A stretch of DNA of 40,651 bases from Acaudatibacter sp035532115. GTDB taxonomy: Bacteria > Pseudomonadota > Alphaproteobacteria > Caulobacterales > Caulobacteraceae. A model generated the notes under the pieces. It was not told where the DNA came from. It ran no database searches and saw nothing but the letters and a program-made list of their open reading frames with translations. The DNA lies in the NCBI GenBank assembly GCA_035532115.1, contig DATKRO010000090.1:1-40651 (forward strand), read 5' to 3'. Each line of letters starts with the position of its first letter. The stretch's first letter is position 1. The position numbers were made by a program, and so were the translations under genes. Below, piece after piece: positions 27,054-31,946 of the stretch.

Positions 27054-27333
27054 GAGCCCCTCACCCGGTCGAGCGCTGACGCGCTCGCTCGACCTCTCCC
27101 CGCTGCGCGGGGCGAGGGCTACCCGGAGTCCGCGGCCCTCTCGCTGACCTCTGGCCGCTGAGCGGGGCGAGGGCTACCCGGCGTCAGTAGCCCTCTCCCC
27201 CGCGGGGAGAGGTCGGCCGCCGTCAGGCGGACGGGTCACGCCGCCCCGCTGCGCGGGGCGAGGGCTACCCGGCGTCAGTAGCCCTCTCCCCCTGGGGAGA
27301 GGTCGGCCGCCGTCAGGCGGACGGGTGAGGGGA
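27054..27333. repeat. Composite intergenic repeat bounded by inverted ends
   Basis: The region starts with cccctcacccg (27057-27067) and ends with its perfect inverse cgggtgagggg (27322-27332). Inside, the unit gcggggcgagggctacccgg occurs at about 27107, 27162 and 27253. The last two copies are 91 bases apart and share most of their sequence, including ggagaggtcggccgccgtca. The 294-base gap holds no gene. The right end encodes the last residues and stop of the DUF559 gene. Confidence 0.85.
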
Positions 27334-27696
27334 CCTTGGCGCGCCGGCGCCAAGGTCGGAACAGGCCGCCAGGATGCTCTCGCAGAGATGGTCGAGGCCG
27401 CCGTCCCAGACGTTCTCGCTGCCGAAGCGGAGCACCCGCAGTCCGCGCCGCTCCAGGAAGCCGGTCCGCCGCTCATCGTAGCCTGTCCGCCCGGCATGCT
27501 GGCTGCCGTCCAGTTCCACGACCAGCTTCGCGGCCGGGCAGTAGAAGTCGGCGATGAACGGTCCGATCGGCGCTTGCCTGCGCCACTTCCAGCCGCCGAG
27601 CCGGCGGCCGCGCAGCTCGCCCCAGAGCCGGCCCTCCGCGTCGGTCTGGCTGGCGCGAAGCGACCGGGCGCGCGCCAGCGTCGTGCTTGGATCCAT
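27313..27696 (-). CDS. DUF559 endonuclease-like protein
   Basis: The 127-residue protein has the DUF559 pattern related to Vsr/PD-(D/E)XK nucleases: LRASQTDAEGRLWGELRGRR, then APIGPFIADFYCPAAKLVVE with LDGSQHAG, and LRVLRFGSENVWDG. The likely metal-binding acids are in FIADFY and VVELDGSQH. Cellular role is unknown. ATG 27696 begins the domain. The C-terminal codons (SPHPSA and stop) lie inside the composite repeat, and a perfect 11-bp hairpin (27332-27357) sits in its 3' coding end, so the tail was probably rewritten by repeat insertion. Confidence 0.8.
   Translation of the reverse strand: MDPSTTLARARSLRASQTDAEGRLWGELRGRRLGGWKWRRQAPIGPFIADFYCPAAKLVVELDGSQHAGRTGYDERRTGFLERRGLRVLRFGSENVWDGGLDHLCESILAACSDLGAGAPRSPHPSA
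27332..27357. repeat. Perfect 11-bp hairpin in the DUF559 3' end
   Basis: gaccttggcgc (27332-27342) and gcgccaaggtc (27347-27357) are exact reverse complements with a 4-base loop. It adjoins the inverted end of the composite repeat. It could act as an mRNA-stabilising or terminating structure, but no T-run follows on either strand. Confidence 0.6.
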
Positions 27697-27799
27697 GACT
27701 GCGCGTCCAGAACAAAGACAGAACACGCATAGCCAATCCCAACCACCGCGTCCACGCGGTTTTGTCGCCGGCGCCGCTTTCGGATAAAAGGCCGGCGCC

Positions 27800-28927
27800 A
27801 TGTCGCACAACTCGTTCGGCCATCTGCTGCGCGTCACCACCTGGGGCGAGAGTCACGGGCCGGCGCTGGGGTGCGTGGTCGACGGCTGTCCGCCGGGGAT
27901 CGCGCTGACCGAGGCCGACGTGCAGGTCTGGCTCGACAGGCGCCGCCCGGGCCAGGGCCGCTTCGTCACCCAGCGCCAGGAGCCGGACGCGGTGCGCATC
28001 CTCTCGGGCGTGTTCGCCGATGCGCGCACCGCCGGCCAGGTCACCACCGGGACGCCGATCTCGATGATCATCGACAACCTCGACCAGCGCTCGCGCGACT
28101 ACGCCGACATCGCCACGAAGTTCCGTCCCGGCCATGCCGACTACGCCTATTTCGCCAAGTACGGCGTGCGCGACTATCGCGGCGGCGGCCGGCAGTCGGC
28201 GCGCGAGACCGCCGCCCGCGTCGCCGCCGGCGCGGTCGCGCGCAAGATCCTGGGCGAGGCGGTGCGCGTGCGCGCCGCGGTGGTGCAGATCGGTCCGCAC
28301 GCGGTGGACCGTGGCCGCTGGGACTGGGACGAGACCGCGCGCAACCCGTTCTGGTGCCCGGACGCCGCCACGGCGACGGTGTGGGAGCAGCACCTGGAGA
28401 AGACCCGCAAGGCCGGCTCTTCCACCGGCGCGATCGTGGAGGTCGAGGCGCTGGGCGCCCTGCCGGGCTGGGGCGCGCCGGTCTATGGCAAGCTCGACGC
28501 CGAGATCGCCGCCGCGATGATGTCGATCAACGCCGTCAAGGGGGTGGAGATCGGCGCGGGCTTCGCCGCCGCCGCGCTCTCGGGCGAGGAGAACGCCGAC
28601 GAGATGCGGATGGGCGCCGACGGTCCGGTGTTCCTCTCCAACCATGCCGGCGGCGTGCTCGGCGGCATCTCCACGGGTCAGCCGGTGGTGGCGCGCGTGG
28701 CGTTCAAGCCCACCTCCTCCATCCTGACGCCCCGGCGCTCCATCGACGAGGCGGGCGCCGAGGTCGATCTGCGCACGCCCGGCCGCCACGACCCGTGCGT
28801 CGGCATCCGCGGCGCGCCGGTGGTCGAGGCGATGCTCGCCCTGGTGCTGGCCGACGCCTTCCTGCGCCACCGCGCCCAGACCGGCGGCGGCGCCTTCGCT
28901 CCCGGGGCGTCGCCGACGCGCGCCTAG
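27800..28927 (+). CDS. aroC: Chorismate synthase AroC
   Basis: The last enzyme of the shikimate pathway converts EPSP to chorismate with reduced FMN. The 375-residue protein shows the family signatures GHLLRVTTWGESHGPALGCV, DRRRPGQGRFVT, DYRGGGRQSARETAARVAAG and, toward the C-terminus, SNHAGGVLGGISTGQPV and FKPTSSI. Length is normal. The ATG at 27800 follows ataaaaggccggcgcc. It is transcribed away from the DUF559 gene, with 103 bases between them, and is followed by two palindromic repeats. Confidence 0.97.
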   Translation: MSHNSFGHLLRVTTWGESHGPALGCVVDGCPPGIALTEADVQVWLDRRRPGQGRFVTQRQEPDAVRILSGVFADARTAGQVTTGTPISMIIDNLDQRSRDYADIATKFRPGHADYAYFAKYGVRDYRGGGRQSARETAARVAAGAVARKILGEAVRVRAAVVQIGPHAVDRGRWDWDETARNPFWCPDAATATVWEQHLEKTRKAGSSTGAIVEVEALGALPGWGAPVYGKLDAEIAAAMMSINAVKGVEIGAGFAAAALSGEENADEMRMGADGPVFLSNHAGGVLGGISTGQPVVARVAFKPTSSILTPRRSIDEAGAEVDLRTPGRHDPCVGIRGAPVVEAMLALVLADAFLRHRAQTGGGAFAPGASPTRA

Positions 28928-28973
28928 AGCGCGTTCCGCAGAAGTGGAACCGGTTTTGCACCCGAACGCGCTC
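28927..28973. repeat. Palindromic intergenic repeat 1
   Basis: gagcgcgttc (28927-28936) and gaacgcgctc (28964-28973) form a perfect 10-bp inverted repeat around a 27-base centre containing ccgcagaagtggaaccggtt. It starts on the last base of the aroC stop codon. Elements of this look are common in Caulobacterales and Rhizobiales intergenic regions. It may end the aroC transcript, but no T-run follows. Confidence 0.75.
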
Positions 28974-28986
28974 CAGCGTTTTGAAT

Positions 28987-29039
28987 CTAGAGCACGATTC
29001 AGCGATCAGACGGTTCCGTCCGGTCGCATCGTGCTCTAG
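28987..29039. repeat. Palindromic intergenic repeat 2
   Basis: ctagagcacgat (28987-28998) and atcgtgctctag (29028-29039) are exact 12-bp inverted arms around a 29-base centre. It follows repeat 1 after 13 bases and precedes the response-regulator gene by about 77 bases. The two elements together fill most of the 189-base gap. Confidence 0.8.
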
Positions 29040-29116
29040 CCGCGCGGTCCGCTCCGGCGTATGCTCGTCAGGCGTGATGCGCCGCCAGATTCGGCGCCGG
29101 CGAGCGGGGCGACGAC

Positions 29117-29671
29117 GTGCGGTTCGATCTCGTCAGAATTCTGCTCGTCGACGACAACCACCACATGCGGGTGCTGCTGTCGGAAATCCTGCGCGCCATC
29201 GGCGTGCGGCAGGTGTTCGAGGCCGCCAGCGGCGCCGAGGCGCTGCAGGTGATGCGCAACGAGCCCATCGACATCGTCATGACCGATCTGGCCATGCAGC
29301 CGCTCGACGGCATCGAGTTCGTCCGCCTGCTGCGTAATTCGCCCGACAGTCCCAGCCCGATGGCGCCGGTGGTGATGATCACCGGCCATTCGACCATTCG
29401 CCGCGTCGCCGAGGCTCGCGATGTCGGCGTCACCGAGTTCCTCTCCAAGCCGGTGACCGCGCGCGGCGTCATCGAGCGGATCACCCGGGTGATCGAGCAT
29501 CCGCGCCCGTTCGTGCGCACGGCGGACTATTTTGGACCCGACCGGCGCCGGCGCAGCGATCCGGCTCACGGGGGCCCCTGGCGGCGCGCCGCCGACGCCG
29601 CGGCGTCCTCAGTCGAGCCCGAGCGCGCAGCTCTCGCCGGCGCTCGGGCGCGAAACGACGATGCGGCTTAG
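29117..29671 (+). CDS. CheY-like response regulator with C-terminal extension
   Basis: The 184-residue protein has a receiver domain in residues 6-123 with acidic pocket D12/D13, phosphoacceptor D57 (IVMTDLAM), T89 (VVMITGHST) and K111 (EFLSKPVT). No DNA-binding output domain follows. The last 55 residues are basic and low-complexity after FVRTADYFGPDRRRR, a tail seen in other alphaproteobacterial single-domain regulators. It starts at GTG 29117 with GAGCGGGGCGACGAC upstream. No histidine kinase is nearby. Its 3' end overlaps the convergent queD gene by 63 bases. Confidence 0.85.
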   Translation: MRFDLVRILLVDDNHHMRVLLSEILRAIGVRQVFEAASGAEALQVMRNEPIDIVMTDLAMQPLDGIEFVRLLRNSPDSPSPMAPVVMITGHSTIRRVAEARDVGVTEFLSKPVTARGVIERITRVIEHPRPFVRTADYFGPDRRRRSDPAHGGPWRRAADAAASSVEPERAALAGARARNDDAA

Positions 29672-30004
29672 CGAGGCGAAGCGCGGCTTCAGGCGCCGGG
29701 CGAAATAGAGGCACAGCGCCTCCAGGGTCGGGTTCTCCAGACCTTCGGCGTCGTTGAGCAGGGTGTGGTCGAGGCCGCCGGCGATCTCGCGCAGGGCGCC
29801 GTCCAGCGCGGCGAGATCCTCGACCCAGCCCGCCGGCGCGCTCGCCGGCCCGCGCAGGCTGGCTTCGACCCGGAAGGAGTGGCCGTGCAGGCGGCCGTAG
29901 CGCGCCTGCGCCGGGACCGCCAGGCGATGGGCGGCGTCGAAGGTGGCGGCCTTGGTGATTTCGAACGAGGCTTCGGCCATGGCGCCTTGCTTGGGTCCGG
30001 TCAT
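29609..30004 (-). CDS. queD: 6-carboxy-tetrahydropterin synthase-like protein QueD
   Basis: It is the third gene of queC-queE-queD and should act in making the preQ0 precursor of queuosine. The 131-residue product has the zinc histidines in TFDAAHRL and GRLHGHSF and the family's C-terminal Glu region. The Cys that normally precedes the HGH in QueD (C-x3-HGH) is a Tyr here (RYGRLHGH), and no other Cys lies nearby. ATG 30004 overlaps the queE stop (ATGA); ATG 29980 (MAEASFEIT) is an alternative. Assignment is firm by context; activity is less certain because of the missing Cys. Confidence 0.85.
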   Translation of the reverse strand: MTGPKQGAMAEASFEITKAATFDAAHRLAVPAQARYGRLHGHSFRVEASLRGPASAPAGWVEDLAALDGALREIAGGLDHTLLNDAEGLENPTLEALCLYFARRLKPRFASLSRIVVSRPSAGESCALGLD

Positions 30005-30645
30005 GGAATGCCCAGGTATTTGTGCGTCTGCAGGCTCAGGCGCCAGCGTGGATGCGTCAGGCAATAGTCGATCGCCGCCCGCGTCGCCGCTTCGCGCTCC
30101 GGGCCGTCCATCGGCTGCAGCGAGAAGCGCTCGAAATCCAGGTGCTCGAACCGGGCCGGGTCGACGCCGGGCTGCGGATAGACCAGCTTCAGCTCCTGGC
30201 CGCGGGTCTGGGCCAGGGCCGCGTCCGCCTTGGGGCTGACGCAGATCCAGTCGACGCCGCGCGGCGCCGCGAGCGTGCCGTTGGTCTCCAGCGCCACGGC
30301 GAACGAGCGGGCGTGCAGGGCCGCGATCAGCGGCTCGTCGACCTGCAGCAGCGGCTCGCCCCCGGTGAGCACCACGAGGCGCCCCTCCAGAGGGTTCCGG
30401 TCCGCGCCGCGCCAGGCGAGCGCCACCGCCTCGGCCAGCGATGCGGGGCTGGCGAACTTGCCGCCGCCCGGCCCGTCGACGCCGACGAACCCGGTGTCGC
30501 AGAAGCGGCAGACGGCGGCGGCCCGGTCGGCCTCGCGCCCGCTCCAGAGATTGCAGCCGGAAAAGCGGCAGAACACCGCCGCGCGCCCGGCCTGGCCGCC
30601 CTCGCCCTGCAGGGTGAGGAAGATCTCCTTGACCGAGTAGGTCAT
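30001..30645 (-). CDS. queE: 7-carboxy-7-deazaguanine synthase QueE
   Basis: This radical SAM enzyme converts carboxytetrahydropterin to 7-carboxy-7-deazaguanine. The 214-residue protein has the QueE-type cluster motif C31-x14-C46-x2-C49 (SGCNLWSG to VCRFCDT), EIFLTLQGEG at the start, VVLTGGEPLLQ (SAM-binding GGEP) and ALETNGT. It overlaps both neighbours by four bases, so queC, queE and queD are translationally coupled. Confidence 0.95.
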   Translation of the reverse strand: MTYSVKEIFLTLQGEGGQAGRAAVFCRFSGCNLWSGREADRAAAVCRFCDTGFVGVDGPGGGKFASPASLAEAVALAWRGADRNPLEGRLVVLTGGEPLLQVDEPLIAALHARSFAVALETNGTLAAPRGVDWICVSPKADAALAQTRGQELKLVYPQPGVDPARFEHLDFERFSLQPMDGPEREAATRAAIDYCLTHPRWRLSLQTHKYLGIP

Positions 30646-31367
30646 GGCGCCAGCGCCGGCCGTCCCTGCCCGATCCAGTCGCGCCAGCCGTTGGCGCGCA
30701 GTTCGCAGGCCGGGCAGGCGCCGCAGCCGGCGCCCCAGTCGTGCATGATGTCGCGCCGGCCCAGATAGCAGGTGTGGCTGTGCTCGCGGATCAGCTCCAC
30801 CAGATCCTCGCCGCCCAGGCCCTTGGCCAGCGCCCAGGCCTGGCTCTTGGTGCGGCGCATCAGCGGCGTCTTGATCGGGAAGGGCCGCTCCATCCCCAGC
30901 TCCAGGGCGCGCTCCATGGCGTCGATGGCGCCGCGCCGGCAGTCCGGATAGCCGGAGAAGTCGGTCTCGCACATGCCGCCCACCAGGGTCTTCAGGGCGA
31001 ACCGGTCGGCGAGAGCCGCCGCATAGGTGAGGAAGACGAGGTTGCGGCCGGGCACGTAGGTGGAGGGCAGGCCGCGCTCGCCGATCTCGATGGCGCGCTC
31101 GGCCGTCATGGCGCTCTCGCCGATGGCGCCGAAGCCGCGGATCTCCAGGCCGTGGTCGGCCCCGAGCCGCACCGCCCACTTTGGAAAGCGCGCCGCCATC
31201 GCCTCGCGCACCAGCCGCCGCGCCTCCAGCTCCACCGCGTGGCGCTGGCCGTAGTCGAAGCCCACCGTCTCCACGCGCGCGTAGCGCTGCAGCGCCCAGG
31301 CGAGGCAGACGCTGGAATCCTGCCCGCCGGAGAACAGCACCAGCGCGCCGTGGAGGGGTTCGGCCAT
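30642..31367 (-). CDS. queC: 7-cyano-7-deazaguanine (preQ0) synthase QueC
   Basis: This ATP-dependent ligase makes preQ0 from 7-carboxy-7-deazaguanine and ammonia. The 241-residue protein has the PP-loop LVLFSGGQDSSVCLAWAL, then VPGRNLVFLTYAAALA and MCETDFSGYPDCR. The C-terminal zinc cysteines are in CYLGRR and GCGACPACELR. ATG 31367 starts the operon; the frame is open further upstream but that part is low-complexity. No preQ1 riboswitch was recognised in the 97 bases to the CsbD-like gene. Confidence 0.95.
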   Translation of the reverse strand: MAEPLHGALVLFSGGQDSSVCLAWALQRYARVETVGFDYGQRHAVELEARRLVREAMAARFPKWAVRLGADHGLEIRGFGAIGESAMTAERAIEIGERGLPSTYVPGRNLVFLTYAAALADRFALKTLVGGMCETDFSGYPDCRRGAIDAMERALELGMERPFPIKTPLMRRTKSQAWALAKGLGGEDLVELIREHSHTCYLGRRDIMHDWGAGCGACPACELRANGWRDWIGQGRPALAP

Positions 31368-31464
31368 CGCCCCCTCTATACCGGCGCAGGCGCGGGCGCG
31401 AAGTCCTCTCTCTCTCGGCGAGCCCTCGCCTCGCTCGGCGGCTGGAGGGCTGCGATCCGGGCCT

Positions 31465-31647
31465 TTAGTGGCGGGTGTCGCGGCGGACCGCGTCCTTGGT
31501 CTTGCCCACCGCCTTCTGGGTCTTGCCGACCGCCTTGTCGGCCGAGCCCCGGGCGACCATGCCCGGATTGTCCGTGGCCTTGCCGACGGCCCGCTTGACC
31601 GAGCCCTTGGCGTCCTTGGCGGCGCCCTTGATGGTGTCCTTGTCCAT
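31465..31647 (-). CDS. CsbD-like general stress protein
   Basis: The 60-residue hydrophilic protein starts MDKDTIKGAAKDAKGSVKRA and consists of repeated G-x2-K/D-K-A-x-G-K-T segments with no Cys or hydrophobic core, typical of CsbD/YjbJ proteins. They are abundant under stress and in stationary phase, with unknown molecular role. ATG 31647 has GGAGAG six bases upstream; the frame continues to 31698, but that part resembles promoter sequence. A GGAAC-N16-CGTA box lies about 50 bases upstream, consistent with general-stress sigma control. Confidence 0.85.
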   Translation of the reverse strand: MDKDTIKGAAKDAKGSVKRAVGKATDNPGMVARGSADKAVGKTQKAVGKTKDAVRRDTRH

Positions 31648-31698
31648 AGCAACTCTCCACGCTCCAGAGCGCCCGCACGTCGGCGCCTCGCCCGTCAC

Positions 31699-31723
31699 TA
31701 CGCGCCGGGCGCCGCTTCGTTCC
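31699..31723 (-). promoter_or_regulatory. Candidate general-stress (EcfG-type sigma) promoter
   Basis: On the minus strand GGAAC (31723-31719), 16 bases, then CGTA (31702-31699) differs from the EcfG consensus GGAAC-N16/17-CGTT only in its last base. It is the same arrangement as before the thiamine-diphosphate enzyme operon. Transcription would start about 45 bases before the CsbD-like ATG, and CsbD proteins are frequent members of this regulon. Confidence 0.6.
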
Positions 31724-31772
31724 GAAGTCGCGGTTCAGGGCGCAAGCGGCGAGAGCGTTGGCGGCATGAATC

Positions 31773-31798
31773 AAAACCCCCGCCGGTGAAGGCGGGGG
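31773..31798 (-). terminator. Rho-independent terminator of the tracrRNA
   Basis: On the minus strand CCCCCGCC, a 6-base loop, and GGCGGGGG form a perfect 8-bp stem followed by TTTTGATT. It lies about 55 bases past the anti-repeat region and ends the tracrRNA. On the plus strand no T-run follows, which supports the minus-strand reading. Confidence 0.9.
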
Positions 31799-31890
31799 TC
31801 AAGACCGGCCATTGACCTTGGGATGCCGAGCCCGCTCGAAGGGTCGATTTGCTTGCGAAAAGCGACCGCCTCTCGTTTTGCTACGCTTGG
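31773..31890 (-). ncRNA. tracrRNA of the type II-C CRISPR system
   Basis: Minus-strand bases 31884-31851 form an anti-repeat that pairs with nearly the whole CRISPR repeat; the block gtagcaaaacgag is fully complementary, with one C-A mismatch just after it and a small internal bulge further on. The tail then contains a hairpin-forming segment (gaccc...cggcatcccaaggtc) and ends in a strong terminator. From memory, the tail strongly resembles the Parvibaculum lavamentivorans tracrRNA, including a shared ggcatcccaaggtca. The 5' end is uncertain. TACAAT at minus-strand 31930-31925 is a plausible -10 that would start a longer form near 31918. It is divergent from cas9, whose ATG is about 57 bases away. 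Confidence 0.88.
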
Positions 31891-31946
31891 TAGATGAGCG
31901 TATCGTTGGCGCTTGGCAAGGACATTGTAGGCACGGCGTCGCGACC

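Noticed and set aside
27174..27755. Frame containing two copies of RPPDGGRPLP
   Set aside because: It is a translation of the composite intergenic repeat; the real gene there is DUF559 at 27313-27696 in another frame.
28943..28967. GGAAC-N16-CGCG inside the first palindrome after aroC as a stress promoter
   Set aside because: Only half of the -10 matches, and the sequence is explained by the palindromic repeat.
31368..31464. preQ1 riboswitch or promoter before queC
   Set aside because: No preQ1 aptamer pattern or convincing promoter could be seen in this short stretch.
31773..31890. tracrRNA on the plus strand running into cas9
   Set aside because: The terminator has its T-run only on the minus strand, and the tail past the anti-repeat resembles known II-C tracrRNAs only in the minus orientation.
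31812..31946. Longer cas9 start at 31812
   Set aside because: The extra 45 codons run through the tracrRNA anti-repeat, and Cas9 homology begins at ATG 31947.
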